Made by a program: the position numbers and the translations under genes. A stretch of DNA of 13,883 nt. Source: Bacillota bacterium. GTDB lineage: Bacteria > Bacillota > Clostridia > Christensenellales > CAG-138. Shown here one piece after another: positions 6,068-13,275 of this stretch. The stretch's first letter is position 1; every line of letters begins with the position of its first letter. The notes below the pieces were generated by a model. That model did no database searches. It saw nothing but the letters and a program-made list of their open reading frames with translations, and was not told the origin of the DNA. The DNA is taken from positions 1 to 13,883 of the forward strand of contig JAEXFV010000061.1 in the NCBI GenBank assembly GCA_023451115.1, read 5' to 3'.

Positions 6068-6079
6068 CCGCAGCGGCTA
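6065..6079. repeat. Short palindrome between the convergent kynU and lrp genes
   Basis: TAGCCGC and GCGGCTA flank a single central base across the kynureninase stop codon. Six pairs could form a hairpin with a three-base loop. Neither side has a U-tract, so it is at best a weak shared 3'-end structure. Confidence 0.3.
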
Positions 6080-6093
6080 TAAAAGGGTAGCTC

Positions 6094-6558
6094 CTAGTCC
6101 TCTATTGGTTGAAGGGGCGCATCCCGCAGTTTGCTCTCTACTACCACATAGGTTTCCGTTGCGCCAAACTCATGCAGCGCATGAATTAATTTTTGAAAAT
6201 GGGCCATGTTTTTGCAGGCAATGCGTATTGACGCCGAAGATTTCCCCGTTACGGTATCATAATCCTGCACATCCGGGCTGGCCGCGATATACCGGTCGAA
6301 CGCGGCTTGCTCGGTTGGCTCAAAATTAACTAGAACCGTGGCAATAATAGAACGTCCAATGGCTTCGGGGTTTACCACAGCCTTATATCCGGTTATCACA
6401 CCTGCGTCTTCCAGCTTATGCACGCGCTCCGTAGTAGATGGTGTGCTCATGCATACCATCGCTGCCAGTTGCTTCATAGGAATACGGCCGTCACGCTGTA
6501 GAATCTCTAAAATTTTTACATCGGTCGCATCTATTGTCGCCAACCCCTTACTTTTCAT
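6094..6558 (-). CDS. Lrp/AsnC family transcriptional regulator
   Basis: DNA-binding regulator of the feast/famine family, which usually senses amino acids and acts as dimers or octamers. The 154 residues show an AsnC-type winged helix-turn-helix at about 9-60 (DVKILEILQRDGRIPMKQLAAMV is its first part, then STTERVHKLEDAGVI) and a RAM effector-binding domain at about 70-145. It faces kynureninase tail to tail, so control of that gene or of amino-acid metabolism is a reasonable guess but not shown. The ATG at 6558 has no convincing ribosome binding site; a TATAAT box ends 11 bases upstream, implying an almost leaderless mRNA. No better in-frame start is seen. Confidence 0.9.
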   Translation of the reverse strand: MKSKGLATIDATDVKILEILQRDGRIPMKQLAAMVCMSTPSTTERVHKLEDAGVITGYKAVVNPEAIGRSIIATVLVNFEPTEQAAFDRYIAASPDVQDYDTVTGKSSASIRIACKNMAHFQKLIHALHEFGATETYVVVESKLRDAPLQPIED

Positions 6559-6569
6559 GCATTTTGTAT

Positions 6570-6578
6570 ATTATATCA
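6570..6578 (-). promoter_or_regulatory. Extended -10 promoter of the lrp-type gene
   Basis: On the minus strand TGATATAAT (6578-6570) is a perfect extended -10 element (TGnTATAAT). No good -35 is seen, which such promoters tolerate. Transcription should begin around 6563, only about five bases before the start codon. Confidence 0.5.
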
Positions 6579-6606
6579 TTTGCCTCTCTTGTTGGGAAGC
6601 AATTTT

Positions 6607-6632
6607 AAGGCCGCAAAATGCGGCCTTTTTTT
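6607..6632 (+). terminator. Intrinsic terminator, strongest in the plus direction
   Basis: AAGGCCGCA (6607-6615) and TGCGGCCTT (6619-6627) form a perfect nine-base-pair stem with a three-base loop, followed on the plus strand by a run of seven T from 6626. On the minus strand it is followed by CTTAAAATTGC, a weaker tract that could still serve icd. The plus-strand transcript that could use it is that of kynureninase, reading through the lrp-type gene in antisense. Confidence 0.75.
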
Positions 6633-6652
6633 CACAATATGGATTAGGGGGG

Positions 6653-7864
6653 TTATAGCATTTTTTCCAGGCGAGAACGAATTGCTTGGATAAAGGTCAA
6701 TGTATTCACCGCCTTGGGCTTTTCGCCCTCCACCAATCCCACCAGGTCTTTTGTCATAACCCCGTCGTTCAGGGTTTGGATAGATGCTTCTTCCAGTTTG
6801 CGGCCAAATGCCTCCAGCTCAGGCAGAGCATCCATTTCACCGCGTTTGGACAAAGCGCCACTCCATGCAAAAATGGTAGCCATGGGGTTGGTTGAGGTTT
6901 CTTCCCCTTCCAGGTATTTATAATAGTGACGCGTTACCGTGCCGTGGGCCGCCTCATATTCAAAATTCCCGTCCGGGCTGCACAACACAGAGGTCATCAT
7001 GGCCAAAGAGCCGAAAGCAGTGGAAACCATGTCGCTCATTACATCGCCATCATAGTTCTTACAGGCCCAAATATAGCCGCCCTTAGAGCGGATTACCCGT
7101 GCCACCGCATCATCGATCAAAGTGTAGAAATAAGTGAGGCCCAGCTCCTCAAACTTGGCTTTATAATCCGCCTCAAAAATCTCTTCAAAGATATTTTTAA
7201 AGGTGTGGTCGTACTTTTTGGATATCGTATCCTTGGTGGAAAACCATAGATCCTGCTTGGTGGAAATCGCATATTGGAAGCAGGCATGTGCGAAGGAGCG
7301 AATGGATTTATCCTTATTATGCATGCCTTGAATCACACCGGGGCCATCAAATTTGTTGACCACTTCCCGGTACATCTCTTTTCCCTCTGCGTTGGTAAAC
7401 ACCAGCTCTGCCGTGCCCGCTTCCGGTACCCGGTATTCTACGCTTTTGTACACATCCCCATACGCGTGACGGGCAATCGTGATAGGTTTTTCCCAATTTT
7501 TCACTACCGGCTTAATGCTATCGATGATGATAGGCGCGCGGAATACTGTGCCATCCAAAATGGACCGGATGGTGCCGTTAGGGCTTTTCCACATTTCATG
7601 CAGGTCATATTCCGTCATACGCTGAGCGTTTGGGGTGATGGTAGCGCACTTTACGCCAACGCCATATTTCTTGATGGCATTGCCGGCATCATGGGTGATC
7701 TGGTCCCGGGTCTCATCCCGTTTTTTCAGCCCCAAGTCATAATACTCGGTTTTTAAGTCCACAAATGGCAGAATGAGTTCATCTTTGATCATTTGCCAAA
7801 GGATCCGGGTCATTTCGTCTCCGTCAATTTCTACCAAGGGCGTTTTCATCATGATTTTGGTCAT
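6653..7864 (-). CDS. icd: NADP-dependent isocitrate dehydrogenase, eukaryote-like type
   Basis: Oxidatively decarboxylates isocitrate to 2-oxoglutarate, producing NADPH. The 403 residues align along their length with the eukaryotic cytosolic/mitochondrial homodimeric class rather than the E. coli Icd class. Substrate residues keep the numbering of human IDH1: Ser94, Asn96, Arg100, Arg109, Arg132 and Tyr139. Catalytic Lys211 and metal-binding Asp251, Asp274 and Asp278 are present. The AAHGTVTRHY motif (305-314), with Arg312 and His313, indicates NADP specificity. GAGG about 12 bases upstream supports the start. It is the last gene of the citrate operon and follows the aconitase homologue after 115 bp, giving 2-oxoglutarate for glutamate synthesis. 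Confidence 0.96.
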   Translation of the reverse strand: MTKIMMKTPLVEIDGDEMTRILWQMIKDELILPFVDLKTEYYDLGLKKRDETRDQITHDAGNAIKKYGVGVKCATITPNAQRMTEYDLHEMWKSPNGTIRSILDGTVFRAPIIIDSIKPVVKNWEKPITIARHAYGDVYKSVEYRVPEAGTAELVFTNAEGKEMYREVVNKFDGPGVIQGMHNKDKSIRSFAHACFQYAISTKQDLWFSTKDTISKKYDHTFKNIFEEIFEADYKAKFEELGLTYFYTLIDDAVARVIRSKGGYIWACKNYDGDVMSDMVSTAFGSLAMMTSVLCSPDGNFEYEAAHGTVTRHYYKYLEGEETSTNPMATIFAWSGALSKRGEMDALPELEAFGRKLEEASIQTLNDGVMTKDLVGLVEGEKPKAVNTLTFIQAIRSRLEKML

Positions 7865-7917
7865 GGTTTTCGTTTCCTCTCTTCCTCAATCTTATTTTTC
7901 CCTTAAATTTTAGCAAG

Positions 7918-7948
7918 TCTCCCGGAACCCTAAAGGCGTTCCGGGAGA
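7918..7948 (-). other. Perfect 11-bp hairpin between hydratase gene and icd
   Basis: TCTCCCGGAAC (7918-7928) pairs perfectly with GTTCCGGGAGA (7938-7948) around a nine-base loop. On the minus strand the following bases, CTTGCTAAAATTT, lack a proper U-tract, so full termination is unlikely. It may act as an mRNA processing or stability element that sets the ratio of the two enzymes. Confidence 0.5.
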
Positions 7949-7979
7949 GCAAACCAAAGTGCAAATGTGCCTACCTTTA

Positions 7980-10229
7980 CTATTGTTTGAGCTGAGCTGC
8001 GTAGTAGTTCATAAGGCAGCCTTCCAGGATAATGGTCTTTTCATCCGGGGTTAGATTTTTTACAAACAGGATAATGCCTTCTACACTGCCATCTGCCCGG
8101 ATTACATTGGCCTGGATCTCCTCCTTTCCTGTTTCAATGGCTGCACGGATATCCGGCACAAATACAAAGTCACCTACCTGGTATTCAAAAGGAGTGTCTT
8201 CCGCCAGCGTGAACGGCACAATGCCCCAGTTGATGCAATTGCTGCGGTAGCGCTTGGTGGCATACTCATAACAGATATTGGCAAAACCGCCCAAAACCTT
8301 TTGGCAAGAAGCCGCCTGCTCGCGGGCGGAACCGTCGCCAGGCTTGTTGGCAAAGATAGTGGAGCCAAACTGCGTATCCATGATTTCATCCTGGGCACCC
8401 ACCGCCTGCAACGCCTTAACCACCTTTTCCGGCGCTTTTCCTTCTCTTCGTTCACCTTCCGTTTTGGCTACCGCTTTGCAAAGCCCGACATAATCCGGGC
8501 AGCGGCGCGACAGGGCAAATTCCGCCAATTTCAGCGGGTTAGAACGATAGCTGGAGGTTTCTCCTGAGGGGATCAGCTCATCCGTAGTAGTAACCGGGTC
8601 TTTGATCACAGCAGTGAGTTCCAACAACAGGTTTTTGGAAAGCGGATACATAGCCGGCCAGTCGGTGATGTTGGGCCCCATGATCAACTCCTGTTCCGGA
8701 TGGGGATGTTGGTAACCATTGTATACCCGCTTCTCATATACGCTCTTGTCAAAGTGATATTTTTGCCCGCCAATACAATGCTCGCACTCCGTAGCAGGGG
8801 TAATTGCGCCTTGGTTCTTAGCCGTAGCTGCAATCGACCTAGCGTCCATAAGCGCCACCGCAGCCAGCTGGCCTTGGCCCGGCTTACTGCCTTCCCGGTT
8901 GGGGAAGTTCCGGGTCGCATGGCGAATGGAGAAGCCGTTGTTTGCCGGCACATCGCCCGCGCCAAAGCAAGGGCCGCAGAATGCAGGCTTAATAATTGCG
9001 CCCGCTTCAATAAGGGAAGCCAGCACGCCATTTTTAGCCAACTCCAGATTTACCGGGATAGAACCCGGATACACCGAAAGCGCAAAATAACCGTTGCCGA
9101 TATTGGCGCCTTTTAAGATTTCCGCAGCATCGCACAGGTTGTCGAACAGGCCGCCTGCGCAACCCGCAATGATGCCCTGATCCGCCCAAAGCTTGCCGCC
9201 CTTAATCTTGCCGACCAAATCCAGGTTTACTTTATCGCCAAATTTTTTCTTAGACTCCGCTTCTACCCCGTGGAGAATATCTTCCAAATTGGCGTTCAGC
9301 TCTTTTATGGTATAGGCGTTGGAAGGATGGAACGGCAGAGCGATCATGGATTCTACCTTAGACAGGTCAACCTTAATCATGCTGTCATAATAGGCCACGC
9401 CATTGGGTTTGAGCTCCCGATATGCCTCAGGGCGGCCATGAATCTCATAATATTCTTTGACTTTATCGTCTGTTTGCCAAATTGAGGTCAAACAGGTAGT
9501 CTCCGTAGTCATTACATCAATACCGTTGCGGAAGTCAACAGGCAGGTTTGCAACGCCGGGGCCAACGAATTCCAGCACTTTGTTGGTTACAAATCCGTTT
9601 TTAAATGTGGCGCCCACCAATGCAATGGCCACATCATGGGGGCCTACGCCGGGTTTCGGCGCACCTTCTAGATAAACCAGCACCACTTGAGGTGCATCAA
9701 CATCATAGGTATTGGACAGCAGCTGCTTGGCAATTTCCGGGCCGCCTTCGCCTACGCCCATGGTCCCCAGGGCGCCATAACGGGTATGGCTATCGGAACC
9801 CAATATCATATGCCCGCACGCTGCCAAGGCTTCTCTGGCATACATGTGGATGACGCTCTGATTTACCGGCACAAAGATACCGCCGTATTTTTTTGCGGCG
9901 GACAGGCCAAACACATGGTCGTCCTCATTGATGGTACCTCCCACTGCACACAGGGAATTGTGGCAGTTGGTCATGGCGTACGGCACAGGGAACTCTTTAA
10001 GGCCGGAAAAACGGGCCTGTTGAATAATCCCCACATAGGTAATGTCGTGAGAAGCAAGGGAGTCGAATTTAATCTTGAGTTTTTTCGGATTATCCGATTT
10101 GTTATGGGCGCGCAAAATAGAATAGGCGATGGTGTTCTCCCGCCCTGCATTCGGGGCAGGCAGCCCTTCCCCGCCGCGAACCGGTTGCCCCTCAACCAGA
10201 TATACGCCTTGCTCAAATAGTTCGATCAT
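7980..10229 (-). CDS. Aconitase-family hydratase (YbhJ-like)
   Basis: Iron-sulfur (de)hydratase of the aconitase superfamily; by context it most likely interconverts citrate and isocitrate. The 749-residue length and sequence style recall the E. coli YbhJ subgroup (about 750 residues) rather than AcnA or AcnB; this is from memory, not a search. The cluster ligands are Cys357 (IIAGCAGG) and Cys418/Cys421 (AFCGPC). GSDSHTRYGALG is at 144-155. The C-terminal swivel domain has GDGSAREQAA (631-640) in place of the usual GSRRSSREQAA-like loop and SNCINWGIVPF (663-673). An extra CEHC pair sits at 482-485. An ATG five codons upstream is in frame, but GAGGAGG six bases before 10229 sets the start. It begins 15 bases after the citF stop. 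Another hydroxyacid substrate is possible. Confidence 0.85.
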   Translation of the reverse strand: MIELFEQGVYLVEGQPVRGGEGLPAPNAGRENTIAYSILRAHNKSDNPKKLKIKFDSLASHDITYVGIIQQARFSGLKEFPVPYAMTNCHNSLCAVGGTINEDDHVFGLSAAKKYGGIFVPVNQSVIHMYAREALAACGHMILGSDSHTRYGALGTMGVGEGGPEIAKQLLSNTYDVDAPQVVLVYLEGAPKPGVGPHDVAIALVGATFKNGFVTNKVLEFVGPGVANLPVDFRNGIDVMTTETTCLTSIWQTDDKVKEYYEIHGRPEAYRELKPNGVAYYDSMIKVDLSKVESMIALPFHPSNAYTIKELNANLEDILHGVEAESKKKFGDKVNLDLVGKIKGGKLWADQGIIAGCAGGLFDNLCDAAEILKGANIGNGYFALSVYPGSIPVNLELAKNGVLASLIEAGAIIKPAFCGPCFGAGDVPANNGFSIRHATRNFPNREGSKPGQGQLAAVALMDARSIAATAKNQGAITPATECEHCIGGQKYHFDKSVYEKRVYNGYQHPHPEQELIMGPNITDWPAMYPLSKNLLLELTAVIKDPVTTTDELIPSGETSSYRSNPLKLAEFALSRRCPDYVGLCKAVAKTEGERREGKAPEKVVKALQAVGAQDEIMDTQFGSTIFANKPGDGSAREQAASCQKVLGGFANICYEYATKRYRSNCINWGIVPFTLAEDTPFEYQVGDFVFVPDIRAAIETGKEEIQANVIRADGSVEGIILFVKNLTPDEKTIILEGCLMNYYAAQLKQ

Positions 10230-10243
10230 GCTATTCCTCCTCA

Positions 10244-11788
10244 TTATTCCTGACTATCTTTAATCTCACGGATAACATCAATCACCGTGCCGTCCCGGTA
10301 GGTAACGATCCCTACAATCTTGTCTCCAAAAGGCAACGGATCCGGTTTTCCTACAACACGCTCCGCCCGCTCTTTCAGCTCTTGGATCGTGGTAACATCC
10401 AAGTGCGCTGCTTTCAGCCGCTGTACAATTTCAGGCCTGCGGGGATTCACCGCGATGCCCTGGTCTGTCACCAGCACATCCACCGTACTGCCGGGCGTCA
10501 CAACTGTATTCACATGATCCAGTATACTAGGCATCCGCCCTCTCAGCAAGGGGGCAACTACAATGGAAAGCGCAGCACCTGCCGCAGTGTCCGGATGGCC
10601 GCCAATTGCGCCGCGAATAACGCCGTCTGAACCGGTGAGCACATTTACATTAAAGTCCACATCAACCTCTAATGCGGAGAGAATAACCACGTCCAGCTGA
10701 TTTACTGCAGCGCCGGGATTATAGGGGCTGGCGTAATAGTTTGCATCAATCTGGGTATGGAAGCGATTGTTCTTCAAAGAATTGGCTGCATCCAAGTCAA
10801 AACTCTGCACATCCAGCAATTTATGGATCAGCCCTTCCTCATGGAGCTTTACCATTGCACCGGTAATGCCGCCCAGCGCATAACTGGCATGAACGCCTTT
10901 CTCCAACATGTGCTCCCGCAAAAAGCGGGTTACCGCCAGAGAAGCGCCGCCAGAACCCGTCTGGATGGAAAAGCCATCTTTAAAATAACCAGAATGGACA
11001 ATTACCTTGGCAGCTGCCTCAGCAATCAGCAGGTCGTGGGGGTTTTTGGTAAAGCGGGTAGCCCCTGACATGATTTTTTGCGGATCTCCTACCGCATCCA
11101 CTACCACAATAGATTCAACCAAGTGCTGAGAGATACCGAATGGAGTGTTGGGGTACGGCACGATATTATCCGTTATGATAATTGTATGATCCGCATAACG
11201 GGCGTCTACCCTAGCATAACCCAGGGAGCCGCATGCAGTTTTCCCTGTAGAAGAACGGGAGTATCCATTGGCATTGCCAAATGGGTCACAGGAGGACGCC
11301 CCCAGGAAGGCAACATCAATATGGATATCATCTTCCATAATAGCGCTGGCGCGGCCGCCATGAGAACGAAAAATTACCGGTTTCTCCATCAGGCCGTGGG
11401 AGATGGCATCCGCCAGTTCTCCACGCAAACCACTGGTTTCAATTCCAGTTACCAGGCCGCCCTTGATATGTTCAATCATAGGCGCATGAATAGCGGACAG
11501 GGAGCTAGCAGCTACCTTTAAATTCTGAAAACCCATTTTTGCAAGGCAATCCAACACCATGTTCACAATATAATCGCCAGCACGGAAGTGATGGTGAAAC
11601 GATATGGTCATGCCATCTTTCAAGCCGCTGCGGCGCACTGCTTCTTCCAGGCTGCCTACAATCTTATTTTGCTGTTGCTGCTTTTCCAGTAGAGAAAGAG
11701 AGCATTTCTTTGGCATGCGGGGATTTTCCCCCGGGACATATTCCTGAAATCCTAACGCCTGGATTGCTTTTATTTGTTCCTGCTTCAT
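10244..11788 (-). CDS. citF: Citrate lyase alpha subunit (citrate-ACP transferase)
   Basis: Transfers the acyl carrier from acetyl-ACP to citrate within the citrate lyase complex, giving citryl-ACP. The 514-residue length is typical. Family segments seen include FHHHFR (64-69), GLRGELADAI near 120, the glycine-rich TGSGGASLAV (277-286) and TGSDGVIRGAIGGHPD (385-400). The start codon overlaps the citE stop by four bases (ATGA), and AGGAGG lies inside the citE end, so the two are translationally coupled. It is followed closely by the aconitase homologue. A citramalate lyase alpha subunit would look very similar; the presence of icd in the same operon favours citrate. Confidence 0.95.
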   Translation of the reverse strand: MKQEQIKAIQALGFQEYVPGENPRMPKKCSLSLLEKQQQQNKIVGSLEEAVRRSGLKDGMTISFHHHFRAGDYIVNMVLDCLAKMGFQNLKVAASSLSAIHAPMIEHIKGGLVTGIETSGLRGELADAISHGLMEKPVIFRSHGGRASAIMEDDIHIDVAFLGASSCDPFGNANGYSRSSTGKTACGSLGYARVDARYADHTIIITDNIVPYPNTPFGISQHLVESIVVVDAVGDPQKIMSGATRFTKNPHDLLIAEAAAKVIVHSGYFKDGFSIQTGSGGASLAVTRFLREHMLEKGVHASYALGGITGAMVKLHEEGLIHKLLDVQSFDLDAANSLKNNRFHTQIDANYYASPYNPGAAVNQLDVVILSALEVDVDFNVNVLTGSDGVIRGAIGGHPDTAAGAALSIVVAPLLRGRMPSILDHVNTVVTPGSTVDVLVTDQGIAVNPRRPEIVQRLKAAHLDVTTIQELKERAERVVGKPDPLPFGDKIVGIVTYRDGTVIDVIREIKDSQE

Positions 11789-12681
11789 TCCGCTTCATCC
11801 TCCTCAAAGAATACCTTTGATGCCATTGCCATATCAATGACGCGTTGGGCCCTTAGCACCACTGGCCGGTCAATCATTTTTCCATTCAGGGATACTACGC
11901 CGGACCCTCTGGATTCCGCCTCTTTTAAAGCGGCAATAATGCGCCGGGATTTTTCAATTTCTTTTTCCGTTGGCGTAAAGATTGCATTGATAGGGGCGAT
12001 CTGCCGGGGATTGATAATGGATTTTCCATCAAATCCAAGCTGCTTGATCAGGCGCACTTCTTTTTCAAAGCCGTCCATATCATCCACATCTGAAAATACG
12101 GTATCCAGCGCATCAATGCCGGCTGCCCGCGCAGCATTTACAATAGCGCACCTGGCAAAGAAGAGTTCCGTTCCTTCCTTGGTACGGTTTGTCTTCAAAT
12201 TTGCTGTATAATCCTCCGCTCCTAGAGCAATGCCAATTAAGCGCTGGGAAGCTGTGGCGATGGAATACGCATTGATCACACCCAACGCGCCTTCAATGGC
12301 GGCCATCATTTTTGTGCGTCCTACCGGAATGCCCGCTTCTTCTTCAACACGCTCAATTTCCCGCTCGGTGTCAATAATATCCTGGGCGGTTTCCGTTTTG
12401 GGCAGGCGAATCACGTGTACCCCTGCCCGCACCACCGCTTCAATGTCCTGCACGCCGTAGGGAGTATTCAATGGGTTGACCCGAACAACAAGCTCACAGT
12501 TTTTATAATTGATTGTCTTTAAAGAATGGTAAACCAACAGACGTGCCGCATCCTTTTCGGCCATGGAAACCGAATCCTCTAGGTCAAACATCAAAGAGTC
12601 TGAGCCATAAATGTGTGCATCCCGCATCATCCCCGGGTTATTGCCCGGAACGAACAACATTGTTCTGCGCAAACGCTGCAT
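11785..12681 (-). CDS. citE: Citrate lyase beta subunit (citryl-ACP lyase)
   Basis: Cleaves citryl-ACP to oxaloacetate and acetyl-ACP. It is a TIM-barrel protein of the HpcH/HpaI-CitE family, 298 residues, the usual size for the subunit. The N-terminus RRTMLFVPGNNPGM, the FDLEDSV motif (32-38), Arg67 in VVRVN, Glu130 in AAIEGALG and Asp157 in LGAEDYTA match substrate and magnesium binding positions. GGGGGAAG precedes the ATG. It starts 12 bases after citD and overlaps citF by four bases. As with citF, citramalyl-ACP lyase is the main alternative. Confidence 0.95.
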   Translation of the reverse strand: MQRLRRTMLFVPGNNPGMMRDAHIYGSDSLMFDLEDSVSMAEKDAARLLVYHSLKTINYKNCELVVRVNPLNTPYGVQDIEAVVRAGVHVIRLPKTETAQDIIDTEREIERVEEEAGIPVGRTKMMAAIEGALGVINAYSIATASQRLIGIALGAEDYTANLKTNRTKEGTELFFARCAIVNAARAAGIDALDTVFSDVDDMDGFEKEVRLIKQLGFDGKSIINPRQIAPINAIFTPTEKEIEKSRRIIAALKEAESRGSGVVSLNGKMIDRPVVLRAQRVIDMAMASKVFFEEDEAE

Positions 12682-12693
12682 GTTTCTTCCCCC

Positions 12694-12981
12694 TTATTCC
12701 CAGCAAAAATCGCTGCATTCGCTGCCACGATAAGCAGCGGCCTGTACCCGGGCACGGATGGTGCAATCCAAAGAGCCTTTATCGTTTGCCTTTACGCTTA
12801 CGCCATCCAGCCCACACTCCTGCACGGTTTGACGAATGACCGCTTTAATCTGGTGGCCATATTGGTTTCCTACCGTACTGGTCAGTTCAACATCCACACC
12901 GGGACTATCCTTTTTGGTAATTTCAATCAGTATATCTCCTGATTCTAATGTTCCTGCAATACCACTCTTTACAAGCTGCAT
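12694..12981 (-). CDS. citD: Citrate lyase gamma subunit (acyl carrier protein)
   Basis: Small carrier subunit of citrate lyase holding the phosphoribosyl-dephospho-CoA prosthetic group that shuttles acetyl and citryl groups. The 95 residues fit the family. The modified residue is Ser14 in the conserved AGTLESGD (residues 9-16), and DKGSLDCTIRARV (67-79) is the second signature. GGGAGGG precedes the ATG. It is the first gene of the operon and lies downstream of a clear promoter. Attachment of the prosthetic group needs CitG and CitX, and activation by acetylation needs CitC; none of these is in the window. Confidence 0.94.
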   Translation of the reverse strand: MQLVKSGIAGTLESGDILIEITKKDSPGVDVELTSTVGNQYGHQIKAVIRQTVQECGLDGVSVKANDKGSLDCTIRARVQAAAYRGSECSDFCWE

Positions 12982-13275
12982 GGATCAACCCTCCCAGAAA
13001 ATTTATGGAAATGAAATGGATTTGTTCTTGTATAATAATACTTTATATATCGTATTTTTGCAATACGTTTTTTACTATTATTTTATGTGTTATTCAAAAT
13101 ATATCCCATATTATCTGGATTTCATACACGTATTCCCGTATACAAGGACACATGGATGTAATGTATAATTATTCTTTATTTGAATATTTATTCTCTTTAT
13201 TCTTGAAACAATGGTTATAGAAATGCAAGCATATCATTTAGTAATATACCTTCTGGGAAAGGCGGCGTTCTGTTC
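12982..13275. other. AT-rich divergent control region citD / DUF47-like gene
   Basis: No gene is seen on either strand. The stretch is much richer in A and T than its flanks and holds the citD promoter (13035-13063) and several CGTAT words: CGTATT at 13051 and 13129, CGTATA at 13137, and the inverse AATACG at 13062. For the plus-strand gene I see no convincing promoter; TAATAT at 13242-13247 is a possible -10 with a poor -35. Confidence 0.5.
13035..13063 (-). promoter_or_regulatory. Promoter of the citDEF-hydratase-icd operon
   Basis: On the minus strand TTGCAA (13063-13058), a 17-base spacer and TATTAT (13040-13035) form a good sigma-A promoter about 55 bases upstream of citD. The -35 lies inside the inverted repeat CGTAT (13051-13055) / ATACG (13063-13067), a possible operator. 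Confidence 0.6.

Noticed and set aside
7274..7756. 160-codon plus-strand open frame opposite icd
   Set aside because: It is antisense to a clearly conserved enzyme, and its composition looks like a reversed reading of it.
9687..10220. 177-codon plus-strand open frame opposite the hydratase gene
   Set aside because: It is a shadow of the well-supported minus-strand gene, shows no recognisable family and has no ribosome binding site.
13020..13110. CcpC-type operator at the citrate operon promoter
   Set aside because: I could not find the paired ATAA and TTAT elements with proper spacing near the promoter; the AT-rich background makes chance partial matches likely.
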